Assembly: GCF_036370855.1 (NCBI RefSeq)
Contig: NC_088099.1
Location: 148,633,517 to 148,697,516 of the forward strand
DNA: 64,000 nt
Direction: 5' to 3'
Source of the DNA: Dromaius novaehollandiae
Lineage: Eukaryota > Chordata > Aves > Casuariiformes > Dromaiidae
Under the pieces are notes generated by a model. It ran no database searches, had not been told where the DNA came from, and saw only the letters and a program-made list of their open reading frames with translations. The position numbers and the translations under genes are program-made. Positions 1-12,900 of this stretch are shown piece by piece. How positions within the stretch are numbered: the first letter of the stretch is position 1; every line of letters starts with the position of its first letter.

Positions 1-819
1 GCATGGGTGCCAAACCTGCAATTATAATTTACAGGTTAAATGCTCACACCGCAGAAAATCTGGGAACATAATAAAAAAAGCTGTTCAAGCTTAATTAGGA
101 CATGTCATTACAGAAATTTTGAGGGGAGGGAGGAAGGGAAGGAGGCAGCAGTGAAAAGAAATTGCTGCCCTTAATATCATTGTATAAAATAAAATCAGTC
201 TCCAGTGAATCTAACCATGGCAGTGAAATAGTTAGAAGGAAAGATTAGAAAAAAGTAGTGAAGGAAAACATTCAAAAGACAAAGTAAGCTCTTGGTATAC
301 TGAAGGAAGAAATCAAGGGAATATGGCTTTCTTAAATCTTTGTGTATTTTCTGCTAGCACGTTGTTGCAGAAAGGTCGATGCTGTCCTCGCGTGCCCATT
401 GCCCTTATTTCGTTCTTGGTTTCACATCAGCTCACTCATCGCTGGCTCTCTGAGCGCTTCTGTGGTGATGTCTTAAAAGACTTTAATGAAGGAGGTGAAG
501 GACGGCACTGAGAAGACCTGGTCAGGAGCGACCCAGCAGCCAGGGCTGGGAACTGCAGAACAATTACGGCCACGTGCTGATTGCCCTCCTTCCTGACTTT
601 CAAAATTAATGTAAATGTTAAAATCCTGCAATTTTATTTCTTATAATTTAGTTCTCATTTAAACTATTTCATGATTTTTTAGTTAAATCTTTGGATTCAA
701 TGACAATCTCTCCTTTCAAAACCAAAAACCATCGAATGACAGAACAAAACCACCCTAACAGCCCCCCTTTCTGTGCCTCCTTGCTGCAGAGGAAAGTCTG
801 CAATGTGGCTGCAGCGTGA
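1..819. other. AT-rich flank, no gene recognised
   Basis: Contains a purine-rich patch (about 120-150) and short ORFs without recognisable similarity. It would be first-intron or upstream sequence of whatever gene uses the adjacent CpG island. Confidence 0.5.
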
Positions 820-1910
820 ACGGAGAGGCCTGGCAGATAGCGCGCTGCACGCCAGTATTCGGGATGTCACGATTTCCTTGAGGTTTACTGCTCCGGGAGC
901 CTGAGTTCTGGTTTTGGAGTGGCGAGGGATGCCAAGGGCCGCGGCAAAGCGCTGCTGCCGCTCTTGGGGCTCCCCGGCAGCTGCGGCGGTGCCGGCATGG
1001 CCCGGGCACAGCGCAGGCTGCTCGCCCGCCGCCCCGCTCGGCCCTCTCGCCGCCCGGCCGCTGCCGCTGCACGTCCTCTGTGCTGGCTGCGGGCTGCTAA
1101 ACGTCGGTCCGCCCGGATCCTGCAGAAGGCGATCTCTGCCCGCCTTTACGTGCTGCGCCGAAGGGCGGCCTGGTGCCCCCACGCAGCATTTCTCTGACGC
1201 TGCCTGGTCCTGCACCGCGGGGAGGGACGCGTAGCCGGGCTGTGCTTCCCACGTCACTCCCAGCCCGTCACGCGTCCCCAGCAGCCGCAGCCGCGTTACA
1301 GCCTTTTCCTTCTACTAAAGCAACGTGCTGGAGCCGCCGGGTGGCTGAGCCCAGGGTGTCGGGGCACGGCTGTGACTCCCCGCCACGCGTTTCTGCCCGA
1401 GTGCCGTCCGCGGCGGCCCGCTCTTGCGCGACGGTTTGGTGCCCCCGCTCTGAACCATCAGCTGAAGCGGCTTTGCTGCGCGGCGCTCGCCAGGCTGCGT
1501 TGCCTCCCTCGGCTCGCCCCCGCCACACGAGGGGCCGGAGGGCTGCCAGCCTCCTCCTCCCCAGCCCCGGGATGTAAACAACACGGCGGTGGACTGCTTT
1601 GGAAGTGCCACGGGTGACCGACCGCAGGAGCTGCAGCTTCGGCTCGGAGCACGTTCTTGTGGCGCTCTCCGCCACCAGATGACGGCAATTTCTGTGCTGC
1701 GGGAGCCCGCGTATTTGCTCTCTGCAGGTTGCACCATTCTCGCTTCACGAGGGATGGACAAGAAATGTAACTAAAAATACTGTAAAAGTGCCCTTTAATG
1801 CTAAAAGGCATGTCGAAGTCCACCGAGTGCCCTCACTGGTCTGACTGCCCAGGAGACGGAAAGGAGCTTCCCATCAGCGGGGCCGCGCCACGCCGCGGAG
1901 CGCCCTCACC
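820..1910. promoter_or_regulatory. CpG island, probable promoter of an unidentified gene
   Basis: About 1 kb of GC-rich, CpG-dense sequence with sharp AT-rich flanks, the only such block besides the RIPK2 promoter. ORFs of 80-190 codons occur on both strands and in several frames, as expected for GC-rich DNA; none resembles a known protein. In human, OSGIN2 follows RIPK2 on the same strand, so a minus-strand OSGIN2 promoter is possible, but no OSGIN2 coding sequence is visible in the 0.8 kb left of it. Confidence 0.7.
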
Positions 1911-4478
1911 TCCCTGTCATGTTGTGGTCCGTCTGTGTTAGTCTGTTACCATTTCTGCTCTGAGAAATAATTCACATCCTTCTCCTCATTGACAGAAGAG
2001 GCAAAACTTATATACCAACTAATGGCTATGTTTCTAAATATCCCAAACTTCATGTTCCTTCTAGAAACACTCAACAAAATGGAATAGGCCCGATATTATC
2101 CTAATAACCTTTGGAAGTAGATTTGAATTAACAGTCTTATTATAAAGCAATTGAAAACAAGATGAAAATTTAATGCAAAGTTATATCCTTAATATTACGT
2201 GAAAGTTTAGAAGTCTGGCTGATGTGTTAAGTGCTGTACACCTCTAAGGAAGCACACATCAAGGTTTTATTACTGAAGTATCTAAGCATCTTCCCATCTT
2301 TAACATATGTGTTTGAACAATACTGATGTGAAGTAAGGAACTCGTGGCACCACCATTTGAAGGAACTGAGGCTTAGAGGGATTGTGATAAGTTGCTTGTC
2401 ATCACACAGCTCAGGTCTGCCTGAGGACGCTTTTGGACCGCAGCCACCAGAACCGCCTACGGTGGTCTGGGGGTGCATGAGCTGGAGAAAAACTCAGGCT
2501 CAACCCAAACGCAGGCATTAAGGCCACAACTGGGTAAGCTCCTGAAAGGGCTTTGCAAGAAAGGCAAGGTGCATATAACTATGGAGAACTTAATTAAAGC
2601 CAATACCTGGGGCTGCACTCTCACCCTTTCTCCATGCTGCTTGCAATGTATGTATAACATAAACAACATAAAGAGACAGACAGGGAGTTGAAGAGAAGGG
2701 AAAGCAATAAAATACCTGAGAGCCAGGGATGATTTCTCTGTAATGGACTATATTTCTAAGAAACGTAGTAAGAGCACTCATCAGAAAGCTTAATTTCCTC
2801 AGTTTGGTTTTTACACACACTGAGGAGTCTCCAAGCAAACTGTCATAAACCTGTCTGGTGGATCCCAGCATCCCATCTCTGTTGTTTCTCTTCCTATTCT
2901 GCTTCATGTCTTATTGCTCTGTGAAAACAGAGGTATTATATTTCTTTTTGTCTCTGTTAAGCATGACACTGTTTTCAATGAAGATTGTATCTAAACTCTG
3001 ATCTGCATTTGGAAGTGGAAGTCTGGCCACAAAAATGGAAATTAAACAAGTTGGCTCTTTTGTCTGACCTTTAAAATGAGGCTTTGTGTAGCTTCCTGTC
3101 GCAGTCTTTCATTGCTAGCTCAGCTATCGTAACCTTTCGGTTGCCCTTCTCTGGGCTGATCATCACGGCAACATCCCGGTGCTCAGGCATCTGCCTCCTG
3201 GTGTGGAGCGCTCAGGACATCCAAGGCAAATACAGCGGATTGCAAGTGAAGGGACTTCTTGGAATAGTTTCTAAAATATCTTGGAGTGCTTAACATGAGC
3301 TATGCTTGAGGAGCCATCAACAGTCGTTCAAAGACGCAGTGTGTAGCTGTGCTCACACAGTTTATGAACTCCTTTCTTTAGGATCCAGCTATGCTCAGAC
3401 CAAATCTTGCTATATTGATATGTGAGAATCAGGTAACACTGTTCACACCTGAGCTAAAATAGTGTTACTCTGAGAGCATGTGTGGCTGAAAAAGTTCACT
3501 GGAAGGGTTCCAGTAAAGGCAGCCTAACTTTCAGCAAGCCGTGTATTAGGCCTTTTTGCAAGTTGCATCCAGTAGTACAGGAGTGAGTTTCTCATAATGA
3601 ATCACAAAGCCAGATGCTCCATGTACTCAGCTAATGAAATCGCTTACATAAAGCACTAAACAAATATAGATCCTCTTCTCTGCCCCACACTCATCCAGTT
3701 TAAACCTGTTTTGGTTGTGGAAGAAAGTGTTCCTATTAGTTCTGCCAGATTTCCTGGTTGAGTCAGACACACACAGTGTTATGAGAAAACTGTGCAAGGG
3801 TGGATGACCATCCTCCCGTCCGAATATAGAGGAAGATCGTGCTGGTGCTTTTGGCAGTCACTTTGTTTCCATTACTAGTCCCACAGGCAACAGCCAGATT
3901 ACTTGTGAAAAAAACATTTGTACAAGTAAATGTTTTCTGTGCTCAACGTCAAAATGTTTACCTAGGTTGTCTTGATAAATTGTATGCGCCTAAGTCAGTC
4001 TAACAGAGGAGCAGGGACAAAAATCAGAGTCACATTTCTCCTTTTTGTTCCTCAAACCTGTCTTATCTGGTTTCTAACTCCCTGCCTTTTGCAAAAATAA
4101 ACCTATGCTTAGCATGTAGAAGGTACTTGGTTGATTTGCTTGCTTTAGCATCTGATTGTGGAAGAAAATAATTGCCCTTTGCTGAACACAGTTATTAACA
4201 TCTTCATTCCTGTTACTCCAGCGAGATTTTAATCTCCTCATTCCTCCTCCCTTTCTGCCCCTCTTAACCCCCCAAAAGAAGAGGTGTGCTGCAACATGGA
4301 AGGGTGGTCAGACTCTGGCAGTTGTCTGATGGCCTCCAAAAATTGCACATCCAGGTTCTTACCTGGAGTGAGCATGAACTCCTGATTTGTTCCCCCATTC
4401 ATTCTCTCCCTCAGCTCTGAGGTTATCTTCTAGGAACAAAAGTTTGAACCTGCCTTTTTTACAGATTATAGTTACTGA

Positions 4479-4907
4479 TTATGGAATAAACCTTTCTCTC
4501 CCAAAAGCCTCAAAACTCTTCAGAAAGCTAGATCGCTGCTCTTGTACCAAAACACACGTTAAGTCTGGTAACCTGCAGTGTCCCACAAAGCAGACGTGTC
4601 TTAGTGATTCATAAGTGTCAGTTCCGTATTTAGTCCATGTGGGATTTAATCTTCTAGTTACAGTGAATATTAGGAATAAATTCTGCTCCCTGGAATCTGC
4701 AACTAAATAGGAGCCAATAGAATATTTGAAGCCAGAGGCGATGTGCTCATGGCAGCCAAGGTCATGCAGAAGGTGAGGAGCTACATTTTGGGTCAGCTGG
4801 AATTGCTCCAGCATCAGTAACTTCCTCTTCAGATACAGCGAGTCCAAATACGTCCACCTAAATGCATGTCCCACTGAAGGGGAAGAGGCAAGTTCATGGG
4901 CAAGCAA
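4479..4907 (-). other. Unassigned 142-codon ORF
   Basis: Minus-strand open frame starting MLAHELASSPSVGHAFRWTY and ending EAFGRERFIP, in a slightly GC-richer patch with a GC-box-like GGGGCGGGGGCGGG just upstream (about 4909-4922). No family recognised and no conserved domain seen. It may be chance. Confidence 0.15.
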
Positions 4908-5781
4908 GGGGCGGGGGCGGGAATGACAGTATCATAAACGACATTGTAAGTGGTACGCTGCTGCTACGCAAGCCTGGTGAGCAATCTAGCTGGGCTCACA
5001 AACTTTGCACAGCTGACAGTTGAGGGCATGAATCGAAAGCAGGAAGTGTCAAGTCTGCTACTACTGAGGCGTTTCTTTGAGATGACTAGCTGAGCTATAT
5101 GGAGTGCGATCAATAGGACAACATGCATGCCGTTACTGCCCAGATTTGTAGGAACCAGCACAACTCATGGAGATGCTCAGCTTCAGAGAAAAATTGAGTA
5201 AAATTGAGGAAGGGAAGATGAAACATCCATACCCTTCTCTGCTTGCTACCTTTTGCTGGCAACTGCTGATAGAGATCTTGTACATATTTTTCACTTGCAG
5301 CTATTACTGGCGGGAGCTAATTCAAGGCACCTTAATGTTTTGATAGAATTACTAGCAGCAGATGGTAATAAACTGAGTTGGCAGCTGGGATGAAAGGCAA
5401 GGATGGCTTGGTATTCAAGTAAGTGGGCAGAGCTAGGGGATTACTCGAGAAGGCAGTTGAAGCAGAAGTTTATTCAACAGAGTGCTCTGGAAAAATAACA
5501 ACTATATATATAGAACAAAGGCCATAGCTGCTCATGTACTGACATCATATTGGCAGGAGAGCAACATGCAACCGATTTGACCTAAGTGCTGTGTTTCCAA
5601 ACAGAGTGTCTTTATAAAGAGCTTTTCACTATGAAAGGGGAGAAAGCCTTGGGAGATTTGACAGGTTTTATCTGAGAAAAAGGTGAAGAAGTAAAAAAGG
5701 GAAGTCTGAGGCTTGAGAGCTGCTCAGATATTCAAATACAACTTTTTAAAAAAATTATTTCCACAGAATGGCTAGTATTTG

Positions 5782-6246
5782 TTATTTATACTTAATGTTC
5801 AGGTTTTCAAAAGGATGTTCATCATCCTTTCGAATTAGGTATGCATATACACTATTGTACATAGAGGATAGCCAATAGGAAAAAAAATCTGTCTTCTGAT
5901 AAGGCACAAAAGCAGTCCTATGACGGAAGGGGAATGCTTGAACTTCAGACTCATTTTCATTTAAATTTGCAGCAAGCTGTTTCACAGCATTATTCAGAAT
6001 ATGCAGCTGACATCCTTCATTGGAGTTAAGCTTGTCCTTCTCAGGAATATTATTGTGGGTAGGAATAAACGTGTTGCATCTGATTCTATTGGCACTGAGC
6101 AGAAGGTCTGAAAACAATGTTCTTTCCTCCATGAGACCATGAGGCGAAGGAGTTCTCCCTCTTGTGGAGTAAAATGTAATTCCGGTGGAAATTTTAGATT
6201 TTGCTTCCATGACCACATACTCACTGGACCAGACAGGATGTAAAAC
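5782..6246 (-). other. Unassigned ORF with a possible splice acceptor (terminal-exon candidate)
   Basis: On the minus strand an open frame of about 154 codons runs from an acceptor-like TTTCTCATGGCATCTTAG (ending 6247) to TAA at 5782-5784. It reads VLHPVWSSEYVVMEAKSKIS at its start and HPFENLNIKYK at its end, with a balanced, protein-like composition. I recognise no family. ORFs of this size also occur by chance in 64 kb, so coding status is uncertain. The SLC7-like gene is on the same strand upstream. Confidence 0.25.
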
Positions 6247-7609
6247 CTAAGATGCCATGAGAAAGGTGAATTTAATTTTCAGCTTTCCTTATATGATGGC
6301 ATAGTATGGCTTCTGCTGTATGTTTTGCTGGATTGTAGCATGCACCAACTGATCCTCCTTTATTCTGTCTGTTAGGACAGGATCAATTCAGGATCATTTG
6401 TCTGTCTCAAAGCCATGGCTGTTTAAACTCCTTTGAGTCTAATACTGTCTTTTGTAGGCAGCTAATAAATAGACATTTTAATAGGCTACTCAGCTGTCAT
6501 GTGCTTCAGTGACATCCATTAGATTAAATGTGTTTCTAAATAAGCGCTTCCAAATCCTCGTGTTTATGATCAGTTTAAGGCTCCTAATTGATACATAACA
6601 TAATTACAGAAGTCGTTCTCCCCTTATTGTCCAGCATCTTGTTTAGCTTTGCATTTTGATTTACTTTGTTTATTCTCTCATTGACCTGTCTTCTTTAATT
6701 TTAGACCATTTGTGACCCTTGCAAGATTATAGCACTTCACATAAATGCCTGGAGACCACTCTTAATGCTTGAAAAATCAGTCCTACAGAAAAAATGGTGA
6801 GATTTACAAACCTGGCAGCTTATCAGCTACAGAACAGGGACTAGGCAGATCTAGTGTTACAAATGTAGAGATTGTGGAATAATACTTCTGTATTATTCTG
6901 TTACTGATACACAATGAAGGTAAATTTTAAGATATATTTGGGAAGGGTCTTTACCTTCAGCATCAAGTTGCCCATCTACCAAACCCACTTTGTCCTGTGA
7001 TGGTGCGGTAACCTGGTCCAGTGTCAGGTCACGTGTGTGCCTGGTCATTTCATACTTTAATGTCCTCCTTCTGCCTAATGTGCGAAGGCATTATTTCAGC
7101 TCTTTAGCCACAGAGCACACAACAGCCCTTCCAGCTCTTCAGGCTCATGAAAAGCCTGGGCAGTTTCTTCAGATTCTCTGTGGCTGACAGTGAAATAGTC
7201 TTTATCCCATCAACATCAACCTACGGTTTTCTTTGCTGACACAGAAGCGGAACCTGATACCAATACCTCTTCTCCCATTGTTATTCAAAGTACTGTAACT
7301 ATTTATAAAAAGCAGGAATGCCGTACCTTCTTGATTCCTAAAGGAGAACTAATACTACTCCCTATTAATACCCCAGCTTCTGCCTCCTGAAAGGCTCTGC
7401 ACCAGCTTCTCGCGTGGGCTGTTCTCCTTGGCCATGCTGGCACCGGGCTGCCCTAGAGCCTGCCACCCCCGCTGTGCATTGCAGCGCACTCCGCACCTCC
7501 AAGGCATAAGCATAAGCCACATCTTCCAAAGACTAAACTTTATTCTACAGACCATTTAGCATTACAGTATAGGACTTCACCTTCAACTGTCAGCCTTCTA
7601 CAAGAGAGG

Positions 7610-7728
7610 TTGAAAACTGTTGCAAGAGATGTTTCTTGAAATGACCAAACTGTACCACCCAAAACATTTCCCACGCTGTTCCTCTGACCGGCGTTATCCA
7701 CACTCCCCTTCTACCACGGAGACGCCAG
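7610..7728. repeat. Direct repeat copy A (119 bp)
   Basis: Aligns without gaps to 8817-8935, with 11 mismatches by my count (about 91% identity). Starts TTGAAAACTGTTGCAAGAGA. Similarity stops at both ends. It could be a dispersed-element fragment or a local duplication; the family is not recognised. Confidence 0.85.
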
Positions 7729-8816
7729 CTGACATATTAGATGTCAGACAGCCCACTTCTAATAATTTACTGTGTAATGACAAGATACTGTCTCAGATAC
7801 CAAGACCTGCCCTGGAAAAGTATTTATGTGTCTGGCTGTACAGTCAGGAATCTGCAAATAATATAGAAAGATACGCTTAGTCTTAGTACAAGAAAGTGTT
7901 TAGGTAAGTAATTGCTCATAACTCTACTGAGAAAGAGTCCCACCTGAAGCAAGCAGCAATTTTTCCTTCCATAAATGCTTGTTTCGTTATGTTATAGAAA
8001 ACACAAACAAGAGTAGTGTCTTATTGCTCTCCCGATAGTATTTAAACCAAATTATGAGATATATAATAGGGCAAATTTGACTTGCAATACTCTGTTTCTA
8101 CTTTAAAACCACACAACTGTAGCATTTTCCAGGGATCAAACATTTATTTATTTAGATACTTCAGCACTTATGACTTGCTTTAGATAGTTAACAGTAATTT
8201 ACAGGTATTATCTGTACGGAGTGAAAATCAGTGAAATACATATTAACGTGAGCGGGACCGATATGTCCATACACAATTTCAATATCTTCATCCATATTTT
8301 TTAGCTTTGCACGTGATGACTAATTTCCTTCCTAGAGGAACTTGTATTGGATTACAATTACCCTAACTGCGTTTAACTGAATAGGAATGATGAAATTAAA
8401 ACTACAAACCATGCATGATATATTCCCGTATAGTCACAGAAAGGAACTCCAACTTGCCAACAAGGATAGCAAAGGGAAGTACGTATCAGAGAAGCACGTC
8501 GGAGCTGGAGCAGATGTTTCTTTAGCCTATGTGACATTCCTTTTTTGACAGTTGCTGTCTTCCTTTTCAGGAGACTGAGAATTTCGCATCGGAATGTACC
8601 ACCCTGAAAAATTTAACATTTGAAGGATCAGACCTGGTTCTTAATTGCCCTTTTATTTCATGAAATTCACTGTTGGGTGCAGTCTCTTGTTGAATGCATG
8701 GGCAGAATAAGGCAATGGAAAGGTGCTCACAGAAGCCCGTCATAGCGAGCAGCGAGCTCTTCATGCTATCCAGCAGGAAAGGCTGACATCCAGTGCTCCT
8801 CTCTAGAAGATAATTA

Positions 8817-8935
8817 TTGAAAACTGTTGCAAGAGATGTTTCTTGAAACGACCAAACTGTACCACCCATAATTTTTCCCACGCTGTTCCTCTGACCAATG
8901 TTAGCCACCCTCCCCTTCTACCATGGAGACGGCAG
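8817..8935. repeat. Direct repeat copy B (119 bp)
   Basis: Second copy of the 7610-7728 repeat, same orientation, 1.2 kb away and about 160 bp beyond the predicted end of the SLC7-like 3' UTR. Both copies share an open minus-strand frame reading GGTVWSFQETSLATVFN, preceded by a shared in-frame stop. Confidence 0.85.
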
Positions 8936-9094
8936 AGTAACATCTCTTAGGGGAGAAAAATCAGGCAGTTGGACAGGTCAAAATGGTCATTTTGTAACCC
9001 TTCTGGCACCAAAGACTGTTAATTCTAATATCTGTCATGGGACTGACATCACTGCCATGGTCAAAAATAATCAGAAATAACAAAAAAGCTCGCT

Positions 9095-9849
9095 TTTTTC
9101 TTTGTGTTGCATTTTTTATTGAAAAGTAGATCAAGTATAGAGACACAGGGGTAATCTTGAGTAGGATAAGGTAGATGTGACAAACAGAAGGGTAAAGCAC
9201 ATTCCCCAAAAGGAAAGAATCAATGAAGACAGGCGAAGTTACTAAGGCCCTCGCTTCCAGGAAGTTAGGAATGTAACTTTGGGTCAGAAGAAAGTATCAA
9301 ACTCTATTTGGCTTTTATAGTCCTTCCTATTTCCTGGCTCCAGGCATTTAAATAGGAGGATGAAACCTAATCTGTTCCCAGGAAAGTTAATAGCTGTTAT
9401 GCTATACTGGCTCAGCCATTTTCCCTCTGCCTTTCTTTCCCTCTCTCTGGTTTTGAATCTTGTAAATATCTGGTCTGTCTTTTGCTATATTCATCAGTTG
9501 ATTTCTTAGGATTCTAACCAGACGTAATACTTTTTAATAAGCTTTTGGAATTAACTTAATACTTAGCAGTTATGTATTAATAAGTGTTTGTTCACACAGT
9601 GCTTTATAAGTTTCAAAGGGTTATTCAATAAGCCATTTAATCACTACTACCAAACAGAAAATTTTAAAAAATTCCTGTAAGCAGGGACTGGCAAGTGCCT
9701 TCAGCAGTGAAGGGGTTTATAAAACAAGCACAAATTAACAGACATCAAACTGACACACAGTACAATGGTTAGTGCTTTAGTGTAACTGAACGTATGGGGA
9801 GAACATCGGATTACAGAAATCACCCCAGAGAGGAATCGTCGAGACAACC
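9095..9849 (-). other. SLC7-like gene: probable 3' UTR and poly(A) signal
   Basis: On the minus strand an AATAAA (plus-strand 9115-9120) lies about 730 nt past the stop codon and is followed by a T/GT-rich stretch that would suit a downstream element. Weaker ATTAAA hexamers occur at about 9533 and 9634, so shorter 3' ends are possible. The end coordinate is approximate. Confidence 0.5.
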
Positions 9850-9941
9850 CTATTTCCTCTTAACTTCTGTAGGCTCCATATCTATGTCCAGGTCCGTCAG
9901 AGCACAGTAGAGGAGCATCTGTGTGTATTTTGTTGTTGTAG
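9850..9941 (-). CDS. SLC7-like gene: last coding exon (residues 478-507)
   Basis: 92 nt after acceptor ATATTACAG. Encodes [20 protein letters not shown] and then MEPTEVKRK before TAG at 9850-9852. It corresponds to the cytoplasmic tail of y+LAT proteins, where an E-M/L-D-L/V acidic patch follows the conserved cysteine region. It has no long open frame of its own and was found by following exon 8's donor. Confidence 0.88.
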
Positions 9942-12900
9942 CTGTAATATAGAGCAAAAATGTCTAGCTGAGACAAAGTTATAATATAGCTTAGACATAT
10001 ACACAGGTATTCATGGATTTTAAAGCACTATGTGGATATTAGGAAAATTTGAAAACACCTTAATGAATTGGAGTAAATGCACATTATAGTTAGATAGATA
10101 AAGGCAGAAAAATCCTAAAAATTATAAAGAGTCTCTTACATCAGCTCTTTATCAACACATAGACTGATAGCTGAGTTCAAACTGAATAATATTGCAGTTT
10201 TGCTCTTCAAAATTTGCCTGAATTTGAGGGGCGGAAACTACCCTTCATACCAGTAATTCGTCATTTCGTAATGCAGGAAGATGCATGAACGCCTCTGACT
10301 CAGCTATTCCATTACACAGGCAGAAAGTGAAACAATAGTGTCATGGAATCTCTGTTTTCCAAGGTATGAAATTGCATCCATGTAGTCTGAAGAAGCCTAC
10401 AGGGCTTTTACGGAGTCAACGTACTGAAATGGCTCAACACCACAAGTATTAGATGACACAGCACACTAATTACGTCCACATATTTTGTATGTGTATGCAT
10501 GGTTCTGTTTTCAAGAACACGTGATGAAGCAAATGGTCTCAGACATGCCGTATACAGGATAGCAAAACATCATAAGGAAAAAGGATTTTAAGAAAAATTA
10601 TTCTTCCCCTCTTCTGACCAAACATCAAGATTTTGGCGCACTGACTGAGACAAGACTGTATTGCTTACCAGAGAGCCACTGTAGACATTTAGGTCTTTTT
10701 TCAATTGGCAGATAGACTCCCAAGTAATAAGCAGGAATGCCTGAGAGGGCAATACCAACCCCAATAAGGGAATTGACTGTGTCACTGTAGAGAGGAACTA
10801 TGATCAGGAAAAGGGAACACAGACAGTACACTATGGGGAAGAAGAGGTTAAGCTGTGGAAACAAACAAAAAAAATCAGTGTTTATTAAAAGAAGCAGTGA
10901 AACACTCTGCTAGAAAAATGTCACACTCTACAGATTAAAATTAGACAAGTCAATAATAAAAATAACTATTGACTATATGACTATTATGTACTCAATCTTA
11001 CGAATGGCTACAACCAGTAGAATTGAGACCCTCTCATGCTTGAATATCTGACCATTTTGTTGTTTTCAGGCCTGCAAAAACTCGGTTCCTTTTCACAATA
11101 GTAAGAGATCAATCTTTGAAAGAAGAACTTGAAAACTGAACAGTAATGGGTGTTTTTCCCTCCAACTTCAATTGCAAAATTTTAATTGCAAGTCTGACTG
11201 GGAACCAACTCAGCTAGACTTTTCAAGTAACATCTTGATGTTACAGAACTAGCAGACTGATTTAAAACCATTTTGCCTGAGCACTTAACAAAAAACATAA
11301 AAAAGACACAAATAACAAATGAGGAAAGTTGCAATGACCCTTTTATGGATTTATTTTTCACTGGAATAAAATGCAAGAATGTGCTTTCTCAAGAGTCCAG
11401 AAGTTGGCATTTGAATACCAGCTGAAACTGCTGAGAGTTTACTGGTACAATCATTTATTTTTCCTCTAAAGGTTGAAAATGCAAGTTGATGAAAACCAAC
11501 TGCTATGTTTGAAAAAAAGAAAAAGTGTATGCAAAGTTGTGATGTTGGCTAAGCTGGCAAATGGTGATAGGAACTAAAGAGTTATCTATTATCTGACCGT
11601 AATCCTTATTTTAGTAAAGTCAATAGCAAAACTGCCAAGGCAAGGATTTTATCTGTATCTAACAACCCCAAGCACTTATTTATTCCTTATTTATTTTGAA
11701 ATAAAGGGGGTTTTAAAATTGAGTGAAAGGAAAAAAACCTGCAATATCAATACATTTCAACCTTACAGCAAAAGTACCAGAAAAGATGCGAGAACTCAAA
11801 TACATTTTGCTCCTTCATTTCTTATCTTGCATGTTAAAAGGACTTCTATGGTTGAAATAAATAGCTTATAACATAATGGATCCCTAGTTACAGCATTACT
11901 GGGCACATAAACATGTGCATTAGCTGAGTTTTATGGCTTATTTCCTCTGTTGTTTTTACTTACTTTAATAGGCCGTGGTCTACGAGGCTGAGTATATCTC
12001 AAATATATTAGTCCTGCAACAGATAGACCCACAAAGAGCCAGTAGTTGAAGCAGTAGTAATTAATGAGAAGGAAAACATCTTCCACAAGGAGATAAAGCA
12101 AAGTCATTAAACCCTAGAGAAAATAATGGGAAATTTTTAATAGGAAAATAAATACTTGTCTTCTAAAATAAAGAGGTAATAAAGTTATATTAAGGGCATG
12201 TTTCAAAGATATGTAACTGGACTTGGGATACCAGTCCTTGCAAGAAGCAAATACTTAAAACCTCTAAGAAATACCCAGATACACTGGCACAAACCCCACT
12301 GGTGTCTCTTCCTCAAATGTACTAGTGACAACTCCACGCTTGGCTGAACGTAGCCAGGGTTCGTGAAGTTATTCTTCCACCAGCAGGAAACCCCCTAGAG
12401 AAAGCCAGATGAGGTGGCCCCAGCCTCTGCTCCCTACAGACAAGACTGCTGAGAAGCACTCCGTTGACAGCAGCTTACTTTGCCTTTCTGATTGGGTTCA
12501 GTTTGAAAAATTAACTTTTTAATTTCATTTCACTTTTGGAAGTTCTCACAGTGCAGTCAAACTCTGGGACCATTAGAGTAGATTCTGTGGTATGCTACAC
12601 TGTCTGCACAGAAAGGGTGAAACGAGACCTAAAATACCTGGAATTTAATGGCTGCTTTATCGAATAGGACAAACAGAAGCATACAGTCTTTTGACAAACA
12701 GAAAAGAATCTACTATGACAAATGGAAATTATGGTGTGTTAAGGAATATAGCTCATTTTACTGGTGCATATATAATTACTTTAAGAATGCTATTCATAAT
12801 GAAATAATAACTGTAAGTAAATTATTATATATTAAATGGGATCATTATGATCATCTGCTCATACAGCTTATATAACATGGGGCAAATAAAAACCATGTCC

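Larger units (their letters stand above)
1911..9094. other. Intergenic region between the CpG island and the SLC7-like gene
   Basis: No recognised gene. It holds two unassigned minus-strand ORFs (4479-4907 and 5782-6246), and a 119-bp direct repeat pair at 7610-7728 and 8817-8935. The rest is unremarkable AT-rich sequence. Confidence 0.5.

Noticed and set aside
697-1761. Several 80-190 codon ORFs on both strands in the left CpG island
   Set aside because: Overlapping frames with biased composition and no recognisable domain; none matches the OSGIN2 N-terminus I would expect.
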